DNA of 64,000 bases. Origin: a bacterium (GTDB lineage Bacteria > Actinomycetota > Acidimicrobiia > Acidimicrobiales > Ilumatobacteraceae). Both the position numbers and the translations under genes were made by a program. The notes beneath the pieces are model-generated. The model ran no database searches. It was not told the DNA's origin and was given only the letters and a program-made list of their open reading frames with translations. This document shows positions 36,286 through 45,362 of this stretch, one piece after another (position 1 is the first letter of the stretch; every line of letters begins with the position of its first letter). The DNA lies in NCBI GenBank assembly GCA_029977615.1, contig JAPOKO010000001.1:112043-176042 (forward strand), given 5' to 3'.

Positions 36286-37125
36286 CTAATAGCCAAGTCG
36301 CTCGACTCGTTCTGGCCGCTGTTGCCAGTTTTTGTCAACCACCACAGCCAGTTCCAGATGAGTCCCTTTAGGCAACTGCTTGCGAACTGCGGTGCCTACT
36401 TCCTTCAACAGCAACCCACCTTTGCCAATGACCATTCCCTTCTGACTGTCTCGCTCCACCACGATTTCGCATCTAACCCTGTTGTCTTCCCATTCGGTTA
36501 CGCGAGTTGCAATGGAATACGGCAATTCATCAAACGTGATTGCAAGTAATTGTTCGCGAACCAATTCAGCAACCCATTCACCCGGCGAAGTTTCAGTAGT
36601 CATTTCAGTTGGATACAGCTGCTCACCTTCGGGAAGCATCTTTCCTAAATGCTGTGCCAACTCAATGACCCCTGCACCAGTCTGCGCACTTACCGGAAAA
36701 TACTCAGAAGCTCCAAGTTCACTCAATTTTGTCAATTGTTTCAAAATCTGTTGTGGCGAGGCACGATCAATTTTGTTCAACACAACAACTGCCTTCGACA
36801 TATCAATATGACTTGCTACCCACTGGTCTCCGGAACCAAACGGCTGAGTGGCATCTATAACCAAGCACACAATGTCAACATCTTTTGTTGATTCCAAAGC
36901 TGTTGCGTTCACTCGCTCGCCTAATGCACTTACCGCCTTGTGTAAGCCTGGAGTGTCAACGAAGATGATTTGATAGTCGTCTTTTGTTACGACTCCTCGA
37001 ATTCGAGTACGCGTAGTTTGTGGCTTGTCAGAAACGATGCTGACCTTCGCGCCACAAAGCGCATTAACCAATGTTGACTTGCCGACATTTGGGCGCCCGA
37101 CAAGAGAAACAAAGCCTGAACGCAT
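36286..37125 (-). CDS. era: GTPase Era
   Basis: Essential GTPase that aids 16S rRNA maturation and 30S assembly, 279 aa. G1 GRPNVGKST (11-19), G3 DTPGLH, G4 NKID, G5 SAQTG, then a C-terminal KH domain with GMVIGKGGLLLKEVG. It has no Shine-Dalgarno, but a TAGCCT box lies 6 nt upstream, indicating a leaderless transcript. In M. tuberculosis era lies in one cluster with phoH, ybeY and the CBS protein; here those genes lie about 12 kb away. Confidence 0.95.
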   Translation of the reverse strand: MRSGFVSLVGRPNVGKSTLVNALCGAKVSIVSDKPQTTRTRIRGVVTKDDYQIIFVDTPGLHKAVSALGERVNATALESTKDVDIVCLVIDATQPFGSGDQWVASHIDMSKAVVVLNKIDRASPQQILKQLTKLSELGASEYFPVSAQTGAGVIELAQHLGKMLPEGEQLYPTEMTTETSPGEWVAELVREQLLAITFDELPYSIATRVTEWEDNRVRCEIVVERDSQKGMVIGKGGLLLKEVGTAVRKQLPKGTHLELAVVVDKNWQQRPERVERLGY

Positions 37126-37131
37126 AACTAC

Positions 37132-37137
37132 AGGCTA
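37132..37137 (-). promoter_or_regulatory. Candidate leaderless -10 element (TAGCCT) for era
   Basis: TAGCCT on the minus strand followed by GTAGTT and the era ATG: a spacing of 6 nt that would place the transcription start at the start codon. Confidence 0.5.
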
Positions 37138-37156
37138 GTTCTGCAAGAATGAAACG

Positions 37157-37555
37157 GTGCAGGACATCAATTGGAAGAAATGGTTCGATCGCATGCAACC
37201 ACAGACGTTGCAAATCGCAACCTGGTTGTTGTACATCAATGGCTTTTTCGCCTTTACGAATTTCGTGGACAGTCGAATGGAACTCGGGTACATCCGTCGT
37301 TTCTTCACCCTTGGCCCTGTCTATGGCCTCGTCGTTATTGCTGCGCACGTTCTCGGCGGATTGCTCATGGCAAACGAACGTAAAATTGGCTACAAGCTTG
37401 CCGTTGTGGCCTCGTTTACGCCGTTTATTTCAAATTTGATCGTTTATCGATCACTCATTGGTGTTTCCTTCCTCAGCGCCATTTTTGACATCGCGCTTAT
37501 CGCGCTGCTTCTGCACACTCAAAGCCGGTCCCACCAGCAGGTATGGTTCCGCTGA
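37157..37555 (+). CDS. Small multi-pass membrane protein of unknown function
   Basis: 132 aa with about four hydrophobic segments (YINGFFAFTNFV, GPVYGLVVIAAHVLGGLL, YKLAVVASFTPFISNLIV, FLSAIFDIALIALLLH) and a short charged C-terminus. GTG start; no clear ribosome site. I do not recognise a family. It is divergent from era by 31 bp and stands alone before the MaoC gene. Confidence 0.65.
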   Translation: MQDINWKKWFDRMQPQTLQIATWLLYINGFFAFTNFVDSRMELGYIRRFFTLGPVYGLVVIAAHVLGGLLMANERKIGYKLAVVASFTPFISNLIVYRSLIGVSFLSAIFDIALIALLLHTQSRSHQQVWFR

Positions 37556-37606
37556 GCCGATTTTTCAAGTTCGCAATCAGACCGCCATTTCTGCAACACT
37601 GAACCC

Positions 37607-38062
37607 ATGGCAACCATCATCAAAGACCAAGCAGACCTCATGGCTCATGTTGGCCAACATCTCGGCTACAGCGACTACATCACTGTCACCCAAGAACAAG
37701 TTCAACTTTTCGCAGATGCCACGGGCGACCACCAGTGGATCCATCTCGATACGGAGCGCGCCAAGGCTGGTCCATTTGGACAAACCATCGCGCACGGTTA
37801 TCTGACACTTTCATTGGCACCAGTGCTGATCGGTCAGATCTGGAAAGTGGAAGGCGTCAAGATGGGCGTGAACTACGGAACAAACAAAGTTCGTTTTATG
37901 GCTCCTGTACCTGTAGGTGCAAAGCTACGGGCTGGAATCAAGCTTCTTGACGCAACAGAGATTGCAGGCGGAGCCCAAGTAGTACTTGAAACCACCTTTG
38001 AATGTGAAGGCGCAACGAAACCTTCATGCGTTGCTGAAATTATCTTCCGTCACTACTACTAA
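37607..38062 (+). CDS. MaoC-family dehydratase / (R)-enoyl-CoA hydratase
   Basis: 151-aa single hot-dog protein. FADATGDHQWIHLD carries the Asp/His catalytic pair and AHGYLTLSL the hydratase signature. It probably hydrates enoyl-CoA or acts in lipid metabolism. Just 4 bp separate its stop from that of the convergent LLM oxidoreductase gene. The close match of the core motif to mycobacterial-type R-hydratases makes the family call firm, the substrate not. Confidence 0.85.
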   Translation: MATIIKDQADLMAHVGQHLGYSDYITVTQEQVQLFADATGDHQWIHLDTERAKAGPFGQTIAHGYLTLSLAPVLIGQIWKVEGVKMGVNYGTNKVRFMAPVPVGAKLRAGIKLLDATEIAGGAQVVLETTFECEGATKPSCVAEIIFRHYY

Positions 38063-38066
38063 ATAG

Positions 38067-39032
38067 TTAGCGGTAGGTTTTCATAATTTTTGCAAACTCG
38101 GTGAGCGTTTGCTTGTCGGGATAGTCAACACACCACGGAACGAATCCACTGCATCCGCGTTCAATGAAAATGGCAATTCGTTCCGCGACCTGATCGGGCG
38201 TTCCTACAAAATTTGCGTTGCTCCACTGTTCGAAGTTGTCTCCACGGCCACTAGCAATTTGATATTCGCGAAGCTCCTTTTCAGTATCGCGTATGAGGAT
38301 TTCACCTGAAGTGGTCTTTTTAATTTCGGACTCGTCGCGACCAACCTTCAAACAGTGGCTCTTCAAAATTTCAACCTTTCGCGAAAATTCTTCGGCTGAG
38401 CCACCGAAGTTTGAGTAATCGGCGTGCTGAGCAACAACTCGAAGTGTAAGTTGCTCTCCTCCACCACCAATCCAAATTGGTGGGCGAGGTGCCTGCAGCG
38501 GCTTTGGATCGCAATTTGCGCGAACGAGTTGGTAGTACTTGCCGTCGTATGTGGTTTCTTCCTGCGACCACATCATCTTTACGATTTCTACACACTCGCG
38601 AAGCATTGCAATGCGGTCTTTCGGAACCGGGAATTCGTATCCGTATCCACGACATTCGTTTTCATACCAACCGGCTCCAATACCCCAGTCCAGACGGCCT
38701 CCAGAAATTACGTCAAGCGTGCTGGTGATCTTTGCCAAAAGTGCTGGTGGCCGGTACAAATTGCAACCAACCATTTGCCCCAAACGAATCCGAGTAGTGA
38801 GTTGACTTATTGCTGCCATGACTGTCCAGCATTCAAAGACCGTTTCGTGCGCAGGTCGAGGCACGTTATGGAAGTGGTCGTAAACCCAAATTGAGTCAAA
38901 GCCAAGTTGCTCTGCGGTTACAGCAATATCCACCGCAGCGTTCCATTTATCTACGGCGCTTGGAATACCAACTAATTCCATTTTCCAGCCTTGCGGCATA
39001 AATACACCAAACGTGATGTCCTGTTTGCTCAT
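38067..39032 (-). CDS. LLM-class F420-dependent oxidoreductase
   Basis: 321-aa luciferase-like monooxygenase-fold protein, of the group that usually uses cofactor F420 in actinobacteria. Typical blocks: FDSIWVYDHF, TTRIRLGQMV, SGGRLDWGIGAGWYENE, RPPIWIGGGGE. The substrate is unknown. It overlaps the acyl-CoA dehydrogenase gene by ATGA, suggesting the two act on the same acyl or xenobiotic compound. Confidence 0.87.
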   Translation of the reverse strand: MSKQDITFGVFMPQGWKMELVGIPSAVDKWNAAVDIAVTAEQLGFDSIWVYDHFHNVPRPAHETVFECWTVMAAISQLTTRIRLGQMVGCNLYRPPALLAKITSTLDVISGGRLDWGIGAGWYENECRGYGYEFPVPKDRIAMLRECVEIVKMMWSQEETTYDGKYYQLVRANCDPKPLQAPRPPIWIGGGGEQLTLRVVAQHADYSNFGGSAEEFSRKVEILKSHCLKVGRDESEIKKTTSGEILIRDTEKELREYQIASGRGDNFEQWSNANFVGTPDQVAERIAIFIERGCSGFVPWCVDYPDKQTLTEFAKIMKTYR

Positions 39033-40249
39033 AATGGAAGGTCTCCTGTTGCTTTCTTGGTGGTTCCAAAATCCTTATATGCCGAGATAGTCCGCTGCGC
39101 GATGCGCATTTGATGGATCTCGTCTGCACCATCTGCAAATCGACTCCAACGCGCCTGCTGAAGCATTCCGGCTAATGGCGTGTCAGTACTGTAACCAAGT
39201 GCGCCATGCACCTGAATTGCACGATCAATGATTCTCCACAAACTGTTAGCAACGAAATGCTTGGTCATACTGACTTCACTGGTGAAGTCCATGCCATGTT
39301 CAATCTTGTACGCGGCGTGCAAAATCATCAGCTTGCCCTGATACATCTCCATTGCAGAATCCGCGATGAGCCACTGAATACCTTGCTTTTCAGCAAGCAG
39401 CGAACCATGCGAGTAACGCTCCAAAGCACGAGCCACCATCATGTCGAGCGCAGTTTCGGCTTGAGCGATCCATCGCATGCAATGCGCAAGACGCGCTGGT
39501 CCAAGTCGATATTGTCCCAACAGGTGTCCTTGTCCGCGCCCGCCGAGCATGTTTGCATTTGGCACCCGCAGATCCTTAATTTCAATCTCACAATGGTTGT
39601 GTCCACCAGACATCGTTTCTACGTCTCGGACAATGTTCCATCCTTCACTCGGAATGTCAACAATGAAACATGAGTTTGCTGCTTGTGGAAGGTCGGGATC
39701 TTCTTCGGTTCGCGCTACCAACAATGCAAACTGAGCACCACGCGCGCCTGAGATAAACCATTTGTGACCGTTGATCACCCATTCGTCACCGTCTTTATAA
39801 GCGAACGTTTTGATGAGCGTCGGATCACTGCCAGCTACTTCAGGTTCAGTCATTGCGAAACACGAACGCATGCGGCCTTCGCACAACGGACGCAAATACT
39901 TCTCTTTTTGCTCCGGCGTTCCCCAATGCAACAGCGTGTGTTGGTTACCTTCATCTGGAGCCTGCGCATTCAATACGTATGGACCGATGCTCACTTTTGC
40001 TGCTTCAGCTGACACTGCTGCCATGGCTGTAGGTCCAAGCCCCATACCACCCCATTCAGCAGGCATATGCGGGAGCCATAGGTTCCATTCTTCGCGAGCC
40101 AATTTCCGCAACTCAACGATGGCCTTCACTACTTGTGCGCGGTAATTTTGATCAATCGCATCCCACTGCGGACGAACTTGCTCGTCCATAAAGGCACGAA
40201 CCTTTAGGCGAACTGCTTCAATTTCTGGCGTAAACGTAAAGTCGATCAT
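39029..40249 (-). CDS. Acyl-CoA dehydrogenase (ACAD10/11-like)
   Basis: FAD enzyme that oxidises acyl-CoA thioesters, 406 aa. TEPEVAGSDPT and WFISGARGAQFALLVART mark the FAD and middle domains; LGYSTDTPLAGML and RFADGADEIHQM mark the C-terminal helical domain, in a form typical of ACAD10/11-like enzymes. The ATG at 40249 follows a GGGGA site; in-frame starts at 40270 and 40291 are alternatives. It is coupled to the LLM oxidoreductase and divergent from menG by 79 bp. Confidence 0.88.
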   Translation of the reverse strand: MIDFTFTPEIEAVRLKVRAFMDEQVRPQWDAIDQNYRAQVVKAIVELRKLAREEWNLWLPHMPAEWGGMGLGPTAMAAVSAEAAKVSIGPYVLNAQAPDEGNQHTLLHWGTPEQKEKYLRPLCEGRMRSCFAMTEPEVAGSDPTLIKTFAYKDGDEWVINGHKWFISGARGAQFALLVARTEEDPDLPQAANSCFIVDIPSEGWNIVRDVETMSGGHNHCEIEIKDLRVPNANMLGGRGQGHLLGQYRLGPARLAHCMRWIAQAETALDMMVARALERYSHGSLLAEKQGIQWLIADSAMEMYQGKLMILHAAYKIEHGMDFTSEVSMTKHFVANSLWRIIDRAIQVHGALGYSTDTPLAGMLQQARWSRFADGADEIHQMRIAQRTISAYKDFGTTKKATGDLPL

Positions 40250-40316
40250 CGGTCCCCAAACCTTTCCCATTCCACAAAGTGGTGAGGTCAATCATTAAGT
40301 ATTGCCGAGAGTGTCG

Positions 40317-40322
40317 TAACCT
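40317..40322 (+). promoter_or_regulatory. Candidate leaderless -10 element (TAACCT) for menG
   Basis: TAACCT, then 6 nt, then the GTG start of menG. It would give a leaderless mRNA. Confidence 0.5.
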
Positions 40323-40328
40323 GACGAG

Positions 40329-41042
40329 GTGGGCAATTCGGACAAGGTGGCTTGGGACACACAGGAACTTCCCCAGGGTGATGTCAAGGCAAAAGTTGTA
40401 CAGAACATGTTTGACGCGATTGCCCCGCGCTACGACCTGGTGAACCGAATCATGACTTTTCGGCTCGATACACGTTGGCGCAAAATTGCAGTTCGTAAAC
40501 TCGCCTTAGCACGAGGCGCTCGGGTGCTCGATCTCGCTAGTGGAACGGGCGACCTCTGCGTTGACCTTCGCAAGGCTGGACTCACACCCCTCTCTTTTGA
40601 CATGTCTTTCGGAATGCTTGCTGCCGACCACAGCAAAGCGCCTCGCGTTCAAGCAGACATACTTCGCTTACCGATTGCATCAACATCAGTTGATGGAGTG
40701 ACCTGTGGTTTTGCTTTGCGTAACTTGGTAGATCTCAACGTGTTCTTCCACGAGATTGCACGTGTCACCAAACCTGGTGGCCGAATTGCGTTACTCGACG
40801 TGAGCACGCCAACTAATCCGCTTATCCGTTGGGGTAACAGCGTGTATTTCGGAAAAGTGGTTCCTCGTATCGGAGGTCTACTTTCCAATCGCGCTGCGTA
40901 CAACTACTTACCCAAAAGCGTCGCATATTTACCTTCGCCAGAACAATTGGTGGTCATGTTGCAGGATGCAGGTTTTGAACACGTGCGGCACGAGCAACTT
41001 TCCGGTGGGCTTACGCAATTGATGCACGCAACAAAGAAATAG
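40329..41042 (+). CDS. menG: Demethylmenaquinone methyltransferase
   Basis: 237-aa UbiE/MenG-family methyltransferase for the last step of menaquinone synthesis. NMFDAIAPRYDLVNRIMTF, motif I VLDLASGTGDLC, and GFALRNLVD are diagnostic. The GTG start at 40329 lies 6 nt after a TAACCT box. It is followed 8 bp later by menF and begins a menaquinone gene region. Confidence 0.93.
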   Translation: MGNSDKVAWDTQELPQGDVKAKVVQNMFDAIAPRYDLVNRIMTFRLDTRWRKIAVRKLALARGARVLDLASGTGDLCVDLRKAGLTPLSFDMSFGMLAADHSKAPRVQADILRLPIASTSVDGVTCGFALRNLVDLNVFFHEIARVTKPGGRIALLDVSTPTNPLIRWGNSVYFGKVVPRIGGLLSNRAAYNYLPKSVAYLPSPEQLVVMLQDAGFEHVRHEQLSGGLTQLMHATKK

Positions 41043-41050
41043 CAAGCCCC

Positions 41051-42244
41051 ATGAAAGCAAGGTCTTTCCCGTTATCACACATCACCGATCGCGAGATTGA
41101 TCTCAATGATTTCGCTGGTTCAAGTGGCTTCTTGTTCGTTCGAGAGGGCGTGGGTTTTGCGGCGGTTGGTATTAGCGCTCGCCTGAATGCGCACGATGCG
41201 CGCGAACTGCTGAAGGGAATAGAACACTCTCCAGCAGATACCCCTGTTGGAGTAGGTCCCATCATGTTTGGATCTATTCCTTTTGATACAAAGCGAGCAG
41301 CTGATTTCATTCTTCCGAAGGTGACGCTGTGCAAGACCCGGGAAGGTGATACCTGGGTGACAGTAATCGATGACGCGACATTTCCTGCACTCACCGATCT
41401 CGCGTCAATTTCAGAAAACACACAATTCACCGCTCGCGACGGTGTTGCTGTGCCTATTTACCTGAAGGCTGTTGAAACCGCCAGAGATGCGGTCCGCAAC
41501 GGGATACTCACCAAGGCGGTAATCGCACGTGATGTATTTGTTGATTCAACTGCACCAGTTGACATTCATGCACTACTCCTTCGACTCAGAGATTCGTTTG
41601 GAACTAGCTATCGATATTCGTTCGACGGTTTCGTCGGTGCATCTCCCGAATTGCTTGTTGCCATTCATAACGATGAAATCAGTAGCCATCCTCTTGCTGG
41701 CACTACGCCAAGAACCGGCGACCCCGTCAAGGATGAGGCGTTAGCGAAGCAATTGGTTGCCAGCACAAAGAATCAAATAGAACACCGCGTAGTGATCGAC
41801 ATGGTTCACGACACCCTGCTTCCCCATTGCTCATACCTGGACTGGGAAGAAGAGCCTTCCGTTGTTCAAGTTGCAAATGTTCAACACCTTGGTACACGAC
41901 TTATTGGCAAACTTTCCGAACCTCGCGTCCATGTACTTGATGCTGCACTTGCGTTATCACCCACTCCAGCACTCGGTGGGTTTCCACGAGAACAGGCGCT
42001 ACAACTCATTGCCCAGCATGAAGGCATGGACCGCGACAAGTACGGTGGCGCTATCGGCTGGTTCGATCGTCATGGAAATGGTGTGTTCGCTGTGGCTATC
42101 CGATGTGCGCAATTCAATGAAGCACGGACTCAGGCACGCCTATTCGCTGGTGGTGGAATAGTTGCAGACAGTGATCCATCTGAAGAACTGGCGGAAACAC
42201 AAGCCAAGCTGCAAGCGATGCTCGCTGCCATCATGCAGCCATAA
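41051..42244 (+). CDS. menF: Isochorismate synthase
   Basis: Converts chorismate to isochorismate, the first committed menaquinone step; 397 aa. The chorismate-binding fold shows ASPELLVAI, HPLAGTTPRTGD, SPTPALGGFPREQAL, MDRDKYGGAIGWFD and ARLFAGGGIV. It lies 8 bp after menG in one operon and ends tail to tail with menD. Confidence 0.92.
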   Translation: MKARSFPLSHITDREIDLNDFAGSSGFLFVREGVGFAAVGISARLNAHDARELLKGIEHSPADTPVGVGPIMFGSIPFDTKRAADFILPKVTLCKTREGDTWVTVIDDATFPALTDLASISENTQFTARDGVAVPIYLKAVETARDAVRNGILTKAVIARDVFVDSTAPVDIHALLLRLRDSFGTSYRYSFDGFVGASPELLVAIHNDEISSHPLAGTTPRTGDPVKDEALAKQLVASTKNQIEHRVVIDMVHDTLLPHCSYLDWEEEPSVVQVANVQHLGTRLIGKLSEPRVHVLDAALALSPTPALGGFPREQALQLIAQHEGMDRDKYGGAIGWFDRHGNGVFAVAIRCAQFNEARTQARLFAGGGIVADSDPSEELAETQAKLQAMLAAIMQP

Positions 42245-42245
42245 T

Positions 42246-43952
42246 TCACTTTTTCGTTAGAGCCTCGGCCACTGCTTCGTAAAGGTCGTTGTGATCAGCA
42301 ACGTTGAGTTTGCGATCAGTTCGCACGGCAATGATGGATGTAGCAGTATTTCCGAGTTCTCTCCGTAGATCGTCTGCGGTCGTGACCCATGAGAACGGAA
42401 TACCGTGTGTTTTAGCAAGAGATTCAAAATCCACGCTGTGGGGCGTACCGAAAAGTTGCTCAAACTGCGTCCCGTCCAACGATTCCGCTTGTGGAAGGAA
42501 CGAGAAGATTCCGCCACCCTCATTGTCAATGACAATGATCTTCAACTGAACATCACGACGAACCAAATTGAGCAACCCGTTGCTGTCGTGCAACATAGCG
42601 ATATCCCCGATCAGCAATGCTGTTGGCGCTTTTGACGACAAGGCAACTCCCACAGCAGTCGAAACAACACCATCAATTCCATTTACTCCGCGATTGCTGA
42701 AGACCCGAACTCCGTCTCGAGCAGGCGCAAACCATTCCAAATCGCGAATCGGCATGGAAGATGACACCACCAAATTTGATCCTGGTTGCAGCGATTCACT
42801 TACCGTTACGGCACATAGTGGTTCCGTCAAATGCTGTAACTCAGCGAACCGTGCATCAAGTGCCGTGCGTGCGTTGCGCTCACAACTCTTCCATGTTCGT
42901 ATCCACTCAGAATCAGGCTTTGACTGAGTGCCTCGCGACATTTCCATGAATAGTTCGTTGAATGATCCAACGATATGAGTAGTCACAATCTTGTCTGGGT
43001 CAATAAGAGTTGGTTGCTGAGTGACAGCAATCTGATCTGCTCCGCAACGCGCAAGCCATTGATTCACCACTTTGCTCACTGGCGGGTCTCCGATTCGTAT
43101 GACCACAGTTGGTGTTAACGACTCGGCTGTTGCCTGGTGCCTCATCATCACATCGGCGCACGTCACAACCGTTGCACCATGACTGCTTTCTGGGACAACT
43201 CGACAATTGCTCCGCGGATCTGCAACAACTGGCCAATTCAACTTCGCCGCTAAGTCCAAAATGAAGCGCGGCTGATCAATTCCATTGCCCGCAATGATCA
43301 GTCCGCGTTCTGCACGAAGTGCGAGAGAAAGCTTTTTGCGTTCTGATGCTGTTGCCACATCGGCACTCATCCGAACTGGCGTGTGTGTCTCTGGTGCCGG
43401 AAGCGTCTCGGCAACGCCGACGAGTGGTTCGCGAAATGGAAAATTCACATGACATGGGCCACGGTTCACCCCAACCGTTGTCGAAAATGCGTCACGTGCG
43501 ACTGCCCTCCATTTGGAAACCTTTGAATCATCTGCAATGCCTACATCAATAAACTTGCGTACGAAGTTTCCGTATAAGTTCGTTTGATTAATAGTTTGCG
43601 GTGCACCAACTCCCTGTAGTTCTGGTGGACGATCTGCGGTGCACACCAGCATCGGCACATGTGCATAATTTGCCTCAATGACGGCTGCAAAAAACTGTGC
43701 CGCTGCAGTCCCTGATGTGCACAGCAATACTGCAGGCATTCCCGATTGCAGGCCGATACCCAACGCTGCAAACGAAGCAGAACGCTCATCATGAAACACA
43801 TGGAGTGCGATTTTCGGATTGCTGGAAAGAGCGATCGCCATGGGGGTACTACGAGAACCAGGAGAGACCACGGCATGAGCAACGCCAAGCCTCACCCACT
43901 CGTCCACGATCGTTGCGCAAAAGGTCGCAGTAGTTGCAGGAGATGAGGCCAT
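42246..43952 (-). CDS. menD: SEPHCHC synthase (MenD)
   Basis: Thiamine diphosphate enzyme adding 2-oxoglutarate to isochorismate, 568 aa. The N-terminal ThDP domain has SPGSRSTPMAIAL; the C-terminal ThDP domain has GDIAMLHDSNGLLNL and DNEGGGIFSFLPQ. The ATG at 43952 was chosen over an upstream in-frame start because that one overlaps the divergent DsbA-like gene. Convergent with menF by one base. Confidence 0.93.
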   Translation of the reverse strand: MASSPATTATFCATIVDEWVRLGVAHAVVSPGSRSTPMAIALSSNPKIALHVFHDERSASFAALGIGLQSGMPAVLLCTSGTAAAQFFAAVIEANYAHVPMLVCTADRPPELQGVGAPQTINQTNLYGNFVRKFIDVGIADDSKVSKWRAVARDAFSTTVGVNRGPCHVNFPFREPLVGVAETLPAPETHTPVRMSADVATASERKKLSLALRAERGLIIAGNGIDQPRFILDLAAKLNWPVVADPRSNCRVVPESSHGATVVTCADVMMRHQATAESLTPTVVIRIGDPPVSKVVNQWLARCGADQIAVTQQPTLIDPDKIVTTHIVGSFNELFMEMSRGTQSKPDSEWIRTWKSCERNARTALDARFAELQHLTEPLCAVTVSESLQPGSNLVVSSSMPIRDLEWFAPARDGVRVFSNRGVNGIDGVVSTAVGVALSSKAPTALLIGDIAMLHDSNGLLNLVRRDVQLKIIVIDNEGGGIFSFLPQAESLDGTQFEQLFGTPHSVDFESLAKTHGIPFSWVTTADDLRRELGNTATSIIAVRTDRKLNVADHNDLYEAVAEALTKK

Positions 43953-43958
43953 CCCCTC

Positions 43959-43964
43959 TATCGT
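43959..43964 (+). promoter_or_regulatory. Candidate leaderless -10 element (TATCGT) for the DsbA-like gene
   Basis: TATCGT, then 7 nt, then the ATG at 43972 of the DsbA-like gene. It lies within the 19-bp gap to menD. Confidence 0.45.
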
Positions 43965-43971
43965 GGCATCT

Positions 43972-44622
43972 ATGCGCATAGAAATCTTCTCCGACGTCAT
44001 ATGTCCATGGTGTTTTATTGGAAAACGGCGATTTGAGACTGCTATTTCACGCCTACGAGACCGTGGAGTCGATGTTGAGGTGGATTATTCATTCCGGCCT
44101 TTCCAGCTAGACCCAACGGCTCCAACTGATTCGCCAACTCCGGCAAAGGACGCATACGCCAAGAAATTCGGTGGACCAGAGCGTGCTGCCGAGATTCTTG
44201 ATCACGTCACTTCAGTTGCCGCGCAAGACAACATCACGTTCAACATGGACATTGCTGTACGAGCAAATACATTTCTTGCCCATCGACTACTCAGTTTTTC
44301 GCTTAAGCAATATGGTGCTGCTGTGCAAATACCCCTTAAGGAACGAATCATGGATGCTTACTTCACTGACGGCAAGAACATCGCCGACATTGATGTACTC
44401 GTTGACTGTGCAGAATCTGTGGGTATTGACCGCACCAAAGCTCTCACATTTCTCTCTAGTAATGAATTGGTCGACGAGGTTCGAGCCGAAATTGCGGAGG
44501 CCTCCGATTACGGAGTGACCGCCGTTCCAACATTTATCATCAATGGTCAGTGGTCCGTGCCTGGTGCGCAAGACATTGAGATGTTTGAACGCATTATTGA
44601 AAGGATTCTTGAAAAGACATGA
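43972..44622 (+). CDS. DsbA-family (FrnE-like) thioredoxin-fold oxidoreductase
   Basis: 216 aa with EIFSDVICPWCFIGKRRFE; the CPWC active site marks the DsbA/FrnE group of cytosolic oxidoreductases. TAVPTFIINGQWSVPGAQ is the cis-proline region near the C-terminus. No signal peptide. It lies in the menaquinone cluster and overlaps menH (ATGA); a link to quinone redox is possible but not shown. Confidence 0.88.
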   Translation: MRIEIFSDVICPWCFIGKRRFETAISRLRDRGVDVEVDYSFRPFQLDPTAPTDSPTPAKDAYAKKFGGPERAAEILDHVTSVAAQDNITFNMDIAVRANTFLAHRLLSFSLKQYGAAVQIPLKERIMDAYFTDGKNIADIDVLVDCAESVGIDRTKALTFLSSNELVDEVRAEIAEASDYGVTAVPTFIINGQWSVPGAQDIEMFERIIERILEKT

Positions 44623-45362
44623 GCTTGCATACTGTCACTAGTGGAGATGGATCTCGCGAGTTCTGTTTTGTTCATGGATTTACGCAAACCGGTAAATCTT
44701 GGACAACTGCAGCGCAAGCCATTGGTGATTCGATCAATACATTTGTTGATGCACCCAACCATGGTGAGTCACAAGGCATCTCGCTTACACTCCAGGAAAC
44801 TGGAGACGAGCTTGCGGATATTGCATTTGGAAAAATTCTCGTTGGCTACAGCATGGGAGCCCGCATGGCTCTGCATGCTGCAATCCAGCATCCTTATGCA
44901 ATGACTGGCTTGATTCTCGTGAGTGGCACACCCGGAATCGAGGATGATGCCGAACGAGAAGCACGAGTCCAAGCTGACGAAGAACTTGCCTCGCGCATTG
45001 AAATGATCGGAACTTCCGCGTTCATTCAGGAGTGGATCCGACAGCCATTGTTTGCGAAATCAAAGTTCAGTGACGAGGAAATTCAGGATCGTTGCAAAAA
45101 TACACCAACGTCATTAGCAACGAGTTTGCGCACATGCGGGACTGGCCAACAAGAATCCTTATGGTCTCAGCTTCAGGAAATTAAAATTCCTGTGTTGTTG
45201 ATCTGTGGCACTCGCGATGAGAAGTTCGTCGAAATCGCGAAACGCATGAATCAAATGATTTCAGGGTCAACAATGAGAATTATTGACAAAGCCGGACATA
45301 ATGCTCATCTCGATCAACCTGAGGATTTTGCCCAAGCTGTTAACTGGTGGCTACAGAGCTAA
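44619..45362 (+). CDS. menH: Alpha/beta hydrolase, probable SHCHC synthase
   Basis: 247-aa alpha/beta hydrolase. FVHGF oxyanion strand, nucleophile GYSMGAR, CGTRDEKF and a histidine in DKAGHNAHLDQP form the catalytic set expected of MenH, which removes pyruvate from SEPHCHC. The genomic placement between menD and menA supports this over a generic esterase. Its stop overlaps menA on the opposite strand by 12 bp. Confidence 0.83.
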   Translation: MSLHTVTSGDGSREFCFVHGFTQTGKSWTTAAQAIGDSINTFVDAPNHGESQGISLTLQETGDELADIAFGKILVGYSMGARMALHAAIQHPYAMTGLILVSGTPGIEDDAEREARVQADEELASRIEMIGTSAFIQEWIRQPLFAKSKFSDEEIQDRCKNTPTSLATSLRTCGTGQQESLWSQLQEIKIPVLLICGTRDEKFVEIAKRMNQMISGSTMRIIDKAGHNAHLDQPEDFAQAVNWWLQS